Origin: Mediterranea sp. (in: CFB group bacteria)
Lineage (GTDB): Bacteria; Bacteroidota; Bacteroidia; Bacteroidales; Bacteroidaceae
Assembly: GCA_031262385.1 (NCBI GenBank)
Contig: JAISHU010000099.1
Location: 1-44,512 of the forward strand
Length of the DNA: 44,512 nt
Reading direction: 5' to 3'
The notes beneath the pieces are model-generated. The model did no database searches, was not told the DNA's origin, and saw nothing but the letters and a program-made list of their open reading frames with translations. This document shows, piece after piece, positions 1 to 7,948 of the stretch; positions within the stretch are counted from its first letter, which is position 1; every line of letters starts with the position of its first letter. The translations under genes and the position numbers were made by a program.

Positions 1-1
1 C

Positions 2-238
2 GAATATCTGCTTGCCGCCGATGCTTTCAACGAAGAGGCTTACATCTGTCTGGTCGAAAGCTATCTGGCTCAACAACAGTTTGACGAACCACTCCGTATA
101 CTGGACGAGGCTATCGAACTTATTCCTATCTCCATACCCCTTTACCAAGAGCGCGCCAAGGTGAAACGCTTGATGGGCGACGACGAAGGTGCCGCCGCCG
201 ATGAACAACAAGCCGCCGAACTGCTTACCGAAGAATGA
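2..238 (+). CDS. TPR-repeat protein, C-terminal part (5' end outside window)
   Basis: The reading frame is open from the window edge to a TGA at 236-238 and gives 78 residues. The helical pattern, with motifs such as AYICLVESYLAQQQFDEPLRI and ALIxLxP-like turns, fits one to two tetratricopeptide repeats, followed by an acidic, alanine-rich tail ending in LLTEE. TPRs are protein-interaction scaffolds; no specific role can be read here. The stop lies only 9 bases before the ATG of the RNA methyltransferase, so the two are probably co-transcribed. The true start and any signal peptide are not visible. Confidence 0.75.
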   Translation, partial: EYLLAADAFNEEAYICLVESYLAQQQFDEPLRILDEAIELIPISIPLYQERAKVKRLMGDDEGAAADEQQAAELLTEE

Positions 239-247
239 TTCCGCCTC

Positions 248-1654
248 ATGTCACAATTACCTACCTCTTTTTGTACCGAGATGTTTGCCTTGCTGGGCGA
301 GCACGAAGCCACACGCCTGTTGAACGCTTTGCAAAACACGGAAGCCGTAACCAGCATCCGCATCAACCATGATAAGTGGACAGACGAAAGCCTACCGCTA
401 TTTGACGCCGATTCTTTAACTTCCGTACCTTGGAGCGATACGGGCTTCTATCTCACCAAACGTCCCAAGTTCACACTCGACCCGCTGTTTCATGCCGGTT
501 GCTACTATGTGCAAGAGGCGTCGTCTATGTTTGTGGAGCAAGTATTCCGACAATATATAAACGGTGATGCCGTGACGATGCTCGACCTCTGCGCCGCACC
601 GGGCGGAAAGTCCACGCATGCCCGTAGCTTGTTGCCCGCGGGCAGTTTGCTTGTTGCCAACGAAGTGGTACGTCAGCGTGCGCAGATATTGGCAGAGAAT
701 CTCACCAAGTGGGGCAATCCCAACGTGGCGGTAACTCACAACTTACCTGCCGACTTTGCCTCTCTTCCCCACTTTTTCGATGTGATGCTGACCGATGTTC
801 CCTGCTCGGGCGAAGGCATGTTTCGCAAAGATGCCGTTGCCGTCAGCGAGTGGAGCGAAGCAAACGTCACACAGTGTTGGCAACGTCAACGTCAAATCAT
901 CGGCGATGTGTGGGAAGCATTGAAACCCGGCGGCTTGCTGATATACAGCACCTGCACCTTCAACACCCGCGAGAATGAAGAAAACATCCGTTGGATATGC
1001 AGCGAACTGGGTGCCGAAGTGCTGCCGCTCGATGTGCCGTCCGAATGGAATATCACCGGCAACCTGCTCGCCGGCGAAACGTTCCCTGTCTATCGGTTTC
1101 TTCCTCACAAGACGCACGGCGAAGGATTCTTCTTGGCGCTACTTCGCAAAGAGGGGGATGCCGTGTCGTCGCAGCCTGTCACGTCATCGCAACAGCTGTC
1201 CGGACAAAGAGTCAAGTCGGCAAAAGCAGGCAAAAAGCAACCGAAGCGTTCCGATAGCCTTGCTTTTCCTCCCGAACTGTTGAGCAAGATAGATGTAGAG
1301 CGGTGGGAATCTTGCCGTACGATACTCTCTCCTTTCCTTGAGAAAGCCGGCGGTCTGCGCGTGCTTCAAGCCGGAGTGTCGCCCGGCGAACAAAAAGGAA
1401 AGGACTTTATCCCCTCGCACGCACTTGCCATGAGCAATCTGCTGCGCCGCGAAACTTTCCCCAACGAAGAACTTTCACCGGAGCAAGCCATTGCTTACCT
1501 GCGCCACGAAGCCATTGTGTTGCCGCCCGGCACACCGCGTGGTTATGTGCTGGTGACGTATCAAAATACCCCGCTTGGCTTTGTGAAGAATGTGGGAAAT
1601 CGGGCTAATAATCTCTATCCTTCCGAGTGGAGAATACGGAATGTGACATTGTAG
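248..1654 (+). CDS. 16S rRNA (cytosine-C5) methyltransferase, NOL1/NOP2/Sun (RsmF-like) family
   Basis: 468 residues. It is predicted to transfer a methyl group from S-adenosylmethionine to C5 of a cytosine in ribosomal RNA, in the cytoplasm. The SAM-binding motif LCAAPGGKSTH is near residues 113-123. The two family cysteines are in PCSGEGMF (about 185-192) and in YSTCTF (about 232-237). The C-terminal part (about 380-468) resembles the PUA-like RNA-binding extension of RsmF (PRGYVLVTYQNTPLGFVKN). The length matches RsmF/YebU-type enzymes. It follows the TPR gene by 9 bases and converges on the ABC ATPase gene with an 11-base gap. The exact target base cannot be inferred from sequence. Confidence 0.9.
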   Translation: MSQLPTSFCTEMFALLGEHEATRLLNALQNTEAVTSIRINHDKWTDESLPLFDADSLTSVPWSDTGFYLTKRPKFTLDPLFHAGCYYVQEASSMFVEQVFRQYINGDAVTMLDLCAAPGGKSTHARSLLPAGSLLVANEVVRQRAQILAENLTKWGNPNVAVTHNLPADFASLPHFFDVMLTDVPCSGEGMFRKDAVAVSEWSEANVTQCWQRQRQIIGDVWEALKPGGLLIYSTCTFNTRENEENIRWICSELGAEVLPLDVPSEWNITGNLLAGETFPVYRFLPHKTHGEGFFLALLRKEGDAVSSQPVTSSQQLSGQRVKSAKAGKKQPKRSDSLAFPPELLSKIDVERWESCRTILSPFLEKAGGLRVLQAGVSPGEQKGKDFIPSHALAMSNLLRRETFPNEELSPEQAIAYLRHEAIVLPPGTPRGYVLVTYQNTPLGFVKNVGNRANNLYPSEWRIRNVTL

Positions 1655-1665
1655 CAGACAGGTGA

Positions 1666-2517
1666 TTACTTCGCCTTGTTGCGTGTACGCTTGCGGTAAA
1701 GCGTGATGCTCTCGTTGTCGCACAAGGTGCGGATGCCGGCGCGCGCAAAGAGATTGTCCAATCTTCCGCCGGTAATCATCTCTTCGGTGGTGCCGCGTTG
1801 CATGCCGCCGTGTCGCGACAGCAACCATAATCGGTCGGCAAGCACCAGTGCCTGCTCTACGTCGTGCGTGGAGAGCAGAATGGCTTTGTTCGACTCTATG
1901 GCAAGACGGCGAAGCAGATTCATGATTTCGATGCGGCTCACCACATCCAGAAAGGCGGTAGGTTCGTCGAGCAAGATGAGCGGACACTCTTGTACCAACG
2001 CTTTGGCAATCATAGCTTTTTGTCGCTCGCCGTCCGATAACTCGGCGGTGTAGCTGTCGGCTTTGTGAGCGATGCCCACTGCTTGGAGAGCTTCGTCAAT
2101 CAACGCTTTGTCGTGTTTACCCAGCCGTCCGAAGAAACCGGTGTGCGGCTGTCGTCCCAATGCAACCAATTCGTAAACCGTCAGTCCGCCGGTTTGTGTT
2201 TTGTCCGTCAACACCACACCAATGGTGCGCGAGCGTTCGCGTTCGGAGTAGTCGGCAAGAGGCTTGTCCAGCAATTGCAGTTCGCCCGACAGTGCAGGTT
2301 GCGACGACGCCAGCGTGCGCAGCAAAGTCGATTTACCCGAACCGTTGGCACCCAGCAGACAGGTAAGTTCGCCGGCATATAGCTCGAACGACAAGTCGGC
2401 ATGCACGGGTTGTGCACGGTGATACCCTATATTTAAGTGACGTGCCGTGAGAATCACACCTTTTTTATCCGCCGTCGGAAATTCTTCGTTCTTCATTGTT
2501 CGTTCTTCATTCTTCAT
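1666..2517 (-). CDS. btuD: ABC transporter ATP-binding protein, iron/B12 (BtuD/FecE) type
   Basis: 283 residues. This is the energising subunit of a FecCD/BtuC-type importer. Walker A is GANGSGKST (56-64), the signature is LSDGE (160-164), Walker B is LILLDEP (180-186) and the H-loop His is residue 218. The frame is open upstream into the permease gene, but I chose the ATG at 2517 because it leaves a 38-base gap after the permease stop at 2556. A second in-frame ATG at 2496 begins an almost identical heptad (MKNEERT, then MKNEEFP), so the N-terminus is uncertain. B12 is inferred as the substrate from the BtuB/BtuG/BtuF-like genes and cobalamin riboswitch nearby; haem or siderophore remains possible. 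Confidence 0.8.
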   Translation of the reverse strand: MKNEERTMKNEEFPTADKKGVILTARHLNIGYHRAQPVHADLSFELYAGELTCLLGANGSGKSTLLRTLASSQPALSGELQLLDKPLADYSERERSRTIGVVLTDKTQTGGLTVYELVALGRQPHTGFFGRLGKHDKALIDEALQAVGIAHKADSYTAELSDGERQKAMIAKALVQECPLILLDEPTAFLDVVSRIEIMNLLRRLAIESNKAILLSTHDVEQALVLADRLWLLSRHGGMQRGTTEEMITGGRLDNLFARAGIRTLCDNESITLYRKRTRNKAK

Positions 2518-2555
2518 ACTTTGTTTCCAAAGTTTCTTCGTTCGTTGTTTAATCT

Positions 2556-3590
2556 CTAATTGAAGTATTGAATCTTTCGTTGGTTGATAATCACATAAAG
2601 AATCACCGGCGCGCCCAGTACCGGCGTAACGGCATTGAGCGGAATGATGCCGCCGGTGGCGGGCAGGATGCACAGCAGATTGCATAGCAACGCTACGGCT
2701 GCTCCTATGAGCAAGGTAACCGGCATCAACGAGTTGTGATTGGAAGTTCCCAGCAGCAGGCGTGCCATGTGCGGCACCGCCAGTCCCAAGAAAGCAATCG
2801 GTCCGCAGAAAGCCGTAGTGACCGCCGTAAGTAGTCCGGTGGCTATCAGTAGCAGGTTGCGCGTGCGGCGGATGTTAACGCCGAGGTTTTCGGCATAGCG
2901 TGTGCCCAGCAGCAAGGCGTTGAGCGGTTTGATAAGCAACACGGCAATAAGCAGTCCGGCACTGCACATGGCGGCAAACCAAGGCAATTGTGCCCGCGAC
3001 ACTCCGCCGAAGTTACCCATGCCCCAAATCATATAGGAGTGTACCCCTTCGGCAGTGGAGAAGAAGTTAAGCAACGAGATGGCACTGGAAGTGACATAGC
3101 CTATCATAATACCGGTGATAAGCAGCATCACATTGCTTCGTATCACCGTAGAGAGTGCCAGCAGTATGCCCATAATGAGCATGGAACCCACAAAGGCACC
3201 GGCAATAACCGTGAAGAAGCCGCTCATGGCAAAGGCACCTTGAATGAGTGTGCCGCCTCCCGCCAGCATTACCAAAGCTACGCCCAAACTGGCTCCTGCA
3301 TCGATACCCAGTATGGACGGACCCGCCAGCGGATTGTTGAAAGCTGTTTGCAACATCAGTCCCGAAACCGCCAGCGAAGCACCGCACAGCAATGCCGTAA
3401 CGGTTTGCGGCAAGCGCGACTCCAGAATGATAAAGTTCCACGAAGCATGCTCCGAAGTACCGCCCGCAAGAATACGTCCCACCGCACGGGCAGGAATGTC
3501 GATAGTGCCCAACAACAGATTGCCCGCTACCAATGCCAAGATAACAAGCACAAATACCACGCTATAGATAATTCCTTTATTCTTCATCAC
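2556..3590 (-). CDS. btuC: FecCD/BtuC-family ABC transporter permease
   Basis: 344 residues with about nine to ten hydrophobic helices, the usual size for the permease of a B12, haem or ferric-siderophore importer. Family hallmarks are the LLLGTIDIP segment after the first helix, NPLAGPSILGIDAGASLG, and the C-terminal FLGLAVPHMARLL coupling region. Its start overlaps the end of the acyltransferase gene by 14 bases, which implies co-transcription and translational coupling with a gene of unrelated function. The ATPase gene follows. A methionine one codon in (3587) is an equally good start. The B12 substrate is inferred from the surrounding locus. Confidence 0.85.
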   Translation of the reverse strand: MMKNKGIIYSVVFVLVILALVAGNLLLGTIDIPARAVGRILAGGTSEHASWNFIILESRLPQTVTALLCGASLAVSGLMLQTAFNNPLAGPSILGIDAGASLGVALVMLAGGGTLIQGAFAMSGFFTVIAGAFVGSMLIMGILLALSTVIRSNVMLLITGIMIGYVTSSAISLLNFFSTAEGVHSYMIWGMGNFGGVSRAQLPWFAAMCSAGLLIAVLLIKPLNALLLGTRYAENLGVNIRRTRNLLLIATGLLTAVTTAFCGPIAFLGLAVPHMARLLLGTSNHNSLMPVTLLIGAAVALLCNLLCILPATGGIIPLNAVTPVLGAPVILYVIINQRKIQYFN

Positions 3591-4389
3591 TCACCAAACC
3601 GTAGGTTGCGTTCTGTAAGAACTCACCCAGTGCCTGCACGTCGTATTCCCGGATGACTTCGGGTTCGATGGGGTCGCCAAACACGAGGTGAATGGTTTGT
3701 CCGTGCTTGTTGTCTAATTCGTGGCAGAGGCGGATGTTGCGCACCCACCACGGGAAGTGGTCGAGGAAGTTAAACAGCGCGGAGTTGTTGCCCGAGATAA
3801 ATACCGGCACCACCGGCACGGCAGCCTGCTTAATCAGTTTCAGTACGCCGGGCAGCCACACGCGGTCGTGCACCTTGCCGTGTCCTACATTTTTAGAGAC
3901 ACTTCCGGCGGGGAAAAGTCCCAGCGGATGATTGCCTTGCAGATGTTCGAGGCAGGCTTTCACTCCGCCGATGCTGGAAACGGCAAACTGTCCGTCGGTA
4001 AAGGGGTTGACCCCTATGAAGAACTCTTCCAATATATCTATCTGCTGCAAAATCCAGTTCACCATGACTTTGAAGTCCGGGCGCACCTTCGCTATCTCGC
4101 CTATCAAGGCAATGCCGTCGATGTGTCCGTAGGGGTGGTTGGACACAGTAATAAAAGGACGTCCTGCCAAACGGTCGAGCACCTCTATGTGGTGCGTGCG
4201 GCAGGTAATGCCCATTTCGGCAAGCAAAGCATCGGTAGCTGCCGTACCGGTAAACTGTTTCGCCGCATCGTAAATGCGGTTGGCTTTGTCCAATCCGGCT
4301 ATTTTCACCATCGCTTTTGCCAAAAAAGCATTCTTCAGTAGTGGAGAAATCCGGATTAACAGGCTCTTGTCTATTAATTTATCTTTCAT
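3577..4389 (-). CDS. Lysophospholipid acyltransferase family protein (PlsC-like)
   Basis: 270 residues. It is likely a membrane-associated acyltransferase that transfers a fatty acyl chain to a lysophospholipid or related lipid. The catalytic block SNHPYGHIDG (83-92) matches the Bacteroidetes subgroup in which His85 and Asp91 are five rather than four residues apart. A second block, FPAGSVSK (159-166), corresponds to the PlsC glycerol-phosphate-binding loop. The ATG at 4389 was preferred over an in-frame ATG at 4422 because a TAnnTTTG -7 box on this strand (4427-4420) overlaps the upstream ATG and leaves a leader of about 25 bases to 4389. The gene is divergent from the CDP-alcohol phosphatidyltransferase gene, suggesting shared lipid metabolism. 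The acyl acceptor is unknown. Confidence 0.8.
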   Translation of the reverse strand: MKDKLIDKSLLIRISPLLKNAFLAKAMVKIAGLDKANRIYDAAKQFTGTAATDALLAEMGITCRTHHIEVLDRLAGRPFITVSNHPYGHIDGIALIGEIAKVRPDFKVMVNWILQQIDILEEFFIGVNPFTDGQFAVSSIGGVKACLEHLQGNHPLGLFPAGSVSKNVGHGKVHDRVWLPGVLKLIKQAAVPVVPVFISGNNSALFNFLDHFPWWVRNIRLCHELDNKHGQTIHLVFGDPIEPEVIREYDVQALGEFLQNATYGLVSDEE

Positions 4390-4419
4390 ATTAAACTTAT
4401 TATCCTCATATTTTAGCTG

Positions 4420-4427
4420 CAAACTTA
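4420..4427 (-). promoter_or_regulatory. Predicted promoter -7 box for the acyltransferase-btuC-btuD unit
   Basis: The minus strand reads TAAGTTTG, a full match to the Bacteroidetes -7 consensus TAnnTTTG, about 31 bases before the chosen ATG at 4389. I see no clear TTTG -33 element at 19-21 bases upstream. It lies 22 bases from the -7 box of the divergent gene, so the two promoters are nearly back to back. Confidence 0.5.
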
Positions 4428-4449
4428 CACAAAGCTGGTAATTAATTAA

Positions 4450-4457
4450 TACTTTTG
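4450..4457 (+). promoter_or_regulatory. Predicted promoter -7 box for the CDP-alcohol phosphatidyltransferase-gtrA unit
   Basis: The plus strand reads TACTTTTG, a full TAnnTTTG match, 24 bases before the ATG at 4482. No convincing -33 box is seen. It faces away from the promoter at 4420-4427. Confidence 0.55.
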
Positions 4458-4481
4458 CAGCGATAAACTACACATAACGTT

Positions 4482-5183
4482 ATGAATCAATCGAAAAATA
4501 ACACTGAAGCTTTGTCTCGAATCACGAATAATCGACACAGAACCAACTTATTAAGAAAGTACGAGCAACAATTGTTAGCATATCTTGTACAACGCATTCC
4601 TCGTTTTGTTACCTCCGACATGCTAACTGTTATCGGTCTTTTCGGTAGCATTGTTACTGCGGGCAGCTTTGTTTTGGGCGAACACATCGAACGCACATGG
4701 CTGTTGCTGGGTATATTAGGTCTCATCATCAACTGGTTCGGCGACTCGCTCGACGGCCGTTTGGCATACTATCGTCAGACTCCGCGCAAGTGGTACGGCT
4801 TTTCGCTCGATTTTATATTCGACTGGTTTACCAACATTCTTATAGGTGCCGCCTACATCTGGTATGTTCCCAGTCCGTGGGAAATGGTAGGCTTCGGCTT
4901 TGTTTGTCTGTACGGCTGGGCGATGATGATGGCGGTGCTGCGCTACAAAATCATCGGGCAATACACCATCGACTCGGGTATCTTCGGTCCCACCGAAGTA
5001 CGCATTCTTATCATGCTCATCCTTATATTAGAGGTGATAGTTCCCGGTTCCATACTTTTCTCGGGTGGCATTATCTGCGTTGCTCTGTTGATTATAGACA
5101 TCAAAGATTTCCTCCAACTCTTAAAAATGGCCGACGGACGCGATAAGGCCGAACGCGAATCAGCAGCATGTGGCGACAAATAA
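4482..5183 (+). CDS. CDP-alcohol phosphatidyltransferase family membrane protein
   Basis: 233 residues with several hydrophobic helices. This family condenses a CDP-linked lipid or alcohol with a second alcohol in the membrane to make phospholipid headgroups. The signature aspartates are visible at D88, D91, D110 and D114 in GDSLDGRLAYYR and GFSLDFIFDW. The usual DGxxAR segment reads DGRLAY here, so the conserved Arg is displaced, and the substrate may be unusual. The gtrA start lies inside its last codons (16-base overlap), indicating coupling. The headgroup cannot be inferred; inositol, glycerol phosphate or another alcohol are all possible. Confidence 0.85.
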   Translation: MNQSKNNTEALSRITNNRHRTNLLRKYEQQLLAYLVQRIPRFVTSDMLTVIGLFGSIVTAGSFVLGEHIERTWLLLGILGLIINWFGDSLDGRLAYYRQTPRKWYGFSLDFIFDWFTNILIGAAYIWYVPSPWEMVGFGFVCLYGWAMMMAVLRYKIIGQYTIDSGIFGPTEVRILIMLILILEVIVPGSILFSGGIICVALLIIDIKDFLQLLKMADGRDKAERESAACGDK

Positions 5184-5626
5184 AGTACTTCATTAAAGCT
5201 CAGTTTTCGGCAGGTGTAGGGTATCTCTGCGACTATACCACCATGCTGATTTTTAAAGAAGTGCTGGGTGTCTATTACCTCATAGCCATTGCTATGGGCG
5301 GACTGATAGGCGCCATTGTCAACTTCACCATCAGTCACTTTTGGGCATTTCGTCCCGAAGGACAGCACTACTCCCGAACTGCTTTCGGGCAGATGTGGCG
5401 ATATGCCTGTGTGCTGGTAACCGGTCTTACCATAAAGATTGTCGGCACCAACCTGCTCACCATTTACACCGGCGTAGACTACAAACTCACCCGTTTGGTT
5501 ATGGATGCGATAGTAGCTATCTGCTTCAACTACACCCTTCAACGCTATTATGTGTTCAAACCCCGCAAAGCTTCGGAACCTGTCGAAACGACTTGCCTGA
5601 ACGCCGACGTTTCGACCGAATCCTAA
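5168..5626 (+). CDS. GtrA family membrane protein
   Basis: 152 residues with four predicted transmembrane helices and the GtrA pattern near the N-terminus (QFSAGVGYLCDYTTM, then NFTISHFWAFRP). GtrA-like proteins are thought to help move polyprenyl-linked sugars across the membrane for surface glycan modification; that role is family knowledge, not shown here. The ATG at 5168 overlaps the upstream gene by 16 bases. It converges on the btuF-like gene with only five bases between the stop codons and no hairpin between them, so the two transcripts probably overlap. Confidence 0.85.
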   Translation: MWRQIKYFIKAQFSAGVGYLCDYTTMLIFKEVLGVYYLIAIAMGGLIGAIVNFTISHFWAFRPEGQHYSRTAFGQMWRYACVLVTGLTIKIVGTNLLTIYTGVDYKLTRLVMDAIVAICFNYTLQRYYVFKPRKASEPVETTCLNADVSTES

Positions 5627-5631
5627 ATATT

Positions 5632-6801
5632 TCAATCGGTCAGCCGCTCGTAGTAACGTTGTGTCTTTTCGGTCGGCACGTCGGGGCGGAAGATGCGGAT
5701 AAGGTCTTCCAGCAGACGGTCGGGGTGAAACGGCACCTCTTCGTAAAACGGCACGATGCCCGTGTTGCAAGCATAAATGTTCCTTTCCCCGAAAGCCTTG
5801 AAGCCTTTGTAGCCGGCAAACTCACTTTCCAGTTCTTTATACGTCTTGGTGGTGGGCTGATTGTAACGTATCAGCCACACATCGGCATTGCGTCCCCGCT
5901 CGTAGATACGTTCGAACGAATAGGGCAACGACCCTGTGTGCCTGTCTTCGGCAAAGATGTAGTGTGCACCGGCATCGGCATACAGGCGGGCTATGGTACT
6001 CCGTCCGCCGGGTGTGTACCACGTAGAGCCGGTAATGAGATCGCTCATTACACTCATCGGCGGGATGTGCCGGGTGCTGTCTTGTACCGCAGCTTTCAGG
6101 TGGGTGTATCGTTGTTCGACCGCCTTAAACAAGCTGTCTGCCTTTTGTGCCTTTCCGAACAACCGCCCGAAGAAGCGCATCCATTCGGCACGCCCCAACG
6201 GACTGCTTTCCATGTAGTCGGCACACTCTATCAGCGGAATGTTCAGCTTTTCTATCCGTCCGTAACCGCCGCTATTCTCGAAGGGCGAGAGCAGAATGGC
6301 ATCGGGTTGCAGCGTAATGATTCGTTCGATGTCGGGATTCATGGTGTCGCCGCAGTCGACCACCTTACCTGCCTGCATCGCCTCTTGTATTTCGGGTAGC
6401 AGAAAATACTTGGCATCGCACACGCCGCCGATACCTTGCAGGGCATCGAGGTCGCGTAGCAAACTGGTGTGCACCGCCGAGTAAACGAGCGACTTTTGTA
6501 GCGGCGTGCGCACCACCGTACCGGCAGGCAGGTGTGTGGGCAGACTGTCGTCGGCAGCTATCAGCAGATAGGTGTGCAGCAGTTGCGTGGTGTCCCACGG
6601 GTTAATCAGTTCGGCAAGGGTATAGCCTTCGGGCATATCAATCATACGCAGGTAGGCGGCATGGTGCAGGGTGAGGGTGTCACCCGATTCTGCTGAGTGA
6701 GAAGCCGACTGTTTTCCGCCGCAGGCGGCGAGAAGAGAGAGAACGCCAAGCCCCAACACAACCCCCAACCCCCTGAAGGGGGCTTTACAGATAGTTCTCA
6801 T
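5632..6801 (-). CDS. btuF: Periplasmic-binding lipoprotein of a B12/iron ABC importer (BtuF/TroA type)
   Basis: 389 residues. A lipoprotein signal ends in LLAAC, so it should be lipid-anchored on the periplasmic side and deliver corrinoid to the BtuC-type permease. The body follows the helical-backbone binding-protein pattern, with VCDAKYFLLPE, QPDAILLSPFENSG, and the C-terminal VPFHPDRLLEDLIRIFRP block typical of Bacteroidetes members. Its ATG overlaps the stop of the btuG-like gene (ATGA), so it is the third gene of the riboswitch-controlled operon. The N-terminal KAPFRGLG is encoded by a G/C-rich palindrome (6769-6782) like dispersed Bacteroidetes repeats. Its permease and ATPase genes lie beyond an inserted lipid-gene block. 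Confidence 0.82.
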   Translation of the reverse strand: MRTICKAPFRGLGVVLGLGVLSLLAACGGKQSASHSAESGDTLTLHHAAYLRMIDMPEGYTLAELINPWDTTQLLHTYLLIAADDSLPTHLPAGTVVRTPLQKSLVYSAVHTSLLRDLDALQGIGGVCDAKYFLLPEIQEAMQAGKVVDCGDTMNPDIERIITLQPDAILLSPFENSGGYGRIEKLNIPLIECADYMESSPLGRAEWMRFFGRLFGKAQKADSLFKAVEQRYTHLKAAVQDSTRHIPPMSVMSDLITGSTWYTPGGRSTIARLYADAGAHYIFAEDRHTGSLPYSFERIYERGRNADVWLIRYNQPTTKTYKELESEFAGYKGFKAFGERNIYACNTGIVPFYEEVPFHPDRLLEDLIRIFRPDVPTEKTQRYYERLTD

Positions 6802-7916
6802 TCGGGGAAGATGATTTTATTGGGGTTGATGCCGCCGCAGTCGAACTTCTCGATGAAGGTGCCGTCGTTCTTGAAGCGATAGACGTCGCCGGTAGTGGTG
6901 TAGTCGGTGGTGGTGAGGTAGATGTCGCCGTTGGCAGGGTCGATGTTGATGCCGTAGATAAACGAAGAGAACAGCTCTGCCGGAGCATCCTTCACAAACG
7001 ACTGGTCAGAAAACTCGTGCGTCTTTGTATTATAGGTGGCAAGGAAAGACTCTCTGGAGATGAGGGTCGACTTGTTAGTTTCCGGGTCGTGTTCCCACTC
7101 TTCTTTTACATAATCCAGATAGATAATGCCGTTGTCATAAGCCATATCTTTGGCTAAAGCTACATTTTCAACGGTTCCGTCTGCCTTGATGCGCTGCAAG
7201 GTGTAGTCGCCGCCCAAAGTCGGAACGCCCCAGTTACCCCACGAAATAAGATACATATCGCCGGCTACCGGTAATAGCTGATGGGGGTTCTGTATGACAT
7301 CTATATCTTTCTCTTTGGTGAAAGAGGCTATATCTACTACATTGACTTGCGTTCCTGTGCCATAAATGTCTTTGGTATCCGAGACATAGAGTTTGCCGTT
7401 CAGCTCGGCAATGTGTTCGGGGCGGTCGCCCACTTTAACATAAGCTTCTATCTCCATGGTGGCGGCATTAATGCGTGCCACTTGTCCGCTGTACAGCGTA
7501 ACATAGAGTTTGCCGTCTTTAGCCGTCATATAGCGTGGGTCGCCGTCGGCTTGAGAAAACGAAAGAGAAGCCAGTTCCACTCCGTCTTTATTGAGTTTGA
7601 CTAAGCGACGCGAATTAGAAACTGTCACAAACAGTTCGTTGCCCGATGCAACAATATCTTGAGCTACGTCGCCAAGCCCTTTGTTGTTTTGCAACTGATA
7701 AAGGTTGGCTATGATGTTCGGGTTGGCATTTTTGTCGGGTGCATAGAATGCGATACCGGCGTTGTTGCTGTTCCACACTCCTTCGTAAAGAATAAACGCA
7801 CGATGTTCGGGCAGTGTCACTTTGGAGTGCGGTTCGTTGTTGTTGTCGCAAGCCGTAAGCGCGCCTGTCAGCAATAAGGCACCGAGCGTGCCGAATAAAA
7901 GAGTTTTAAGTTTCAT
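6798..7916 (-). CDS. btuG: BtuG-like surface beta-propeller lipoprotein (YncE/DUF5074 type)
   Basis: 372 residues from the ATG at 7916; the frame is open further upstream but that part only shadows the receptor gene. A lipoprotein signal ends in LTAC (C22). The rest is a repeated four-strand pattern with motifs such as GLGDVAQDIV, DPRYMTAKDGKLYVTLYSG and DRPEHIAELNGKLYVSD, typical of seven-bladed YncE propellers. In Bacteroides, BtuG lipoproteins of this type cap BtuB and capture B12 at the cell surface with very high affinity. Position directly after the BtuB-like gene and under a cobalamin riboswitch supports the same role here. It overlaps btuF by four bases. Direct B12-contact residues cannot be judged by eye. 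Confidence 0.78.
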   Translation of the reverse strand: MKLKTLLFGTLGALLLTGALTACDNNNEPHSKVTLPEHRAFILYEGVWNSNNAGIAFYAPDKNANPNIIANLYQLQNNKGLGDVAQDIVASGNELFVTVSNSRRLVKLNKDGVELASLSFSQADGDPRYMTAKDGKLYVTLYSGQVARINAATMEIEAYVKVGDRPEHIAELNGKLYVSDTKDIYGTGTQVNVVDIASFTKEKDIDVIQNPHQLLPVAGDMYLISWGNWGVPTLGGDYTLQRIKADGTVENVALAKDMAYDNGIIYLDYVKEEWEHDPETNKSTLISRESFLATYNTKTHEFSDQSFVKDAPAELFSSFIYGINIDPANGDIYLTTTDYTTTGDVYRFKNDGTFIEKFDCGGINPNKIIFPE

Positions 7917-7948
7917 ATTGTTATGGGTTTTGTAAATAATATCTTGAT

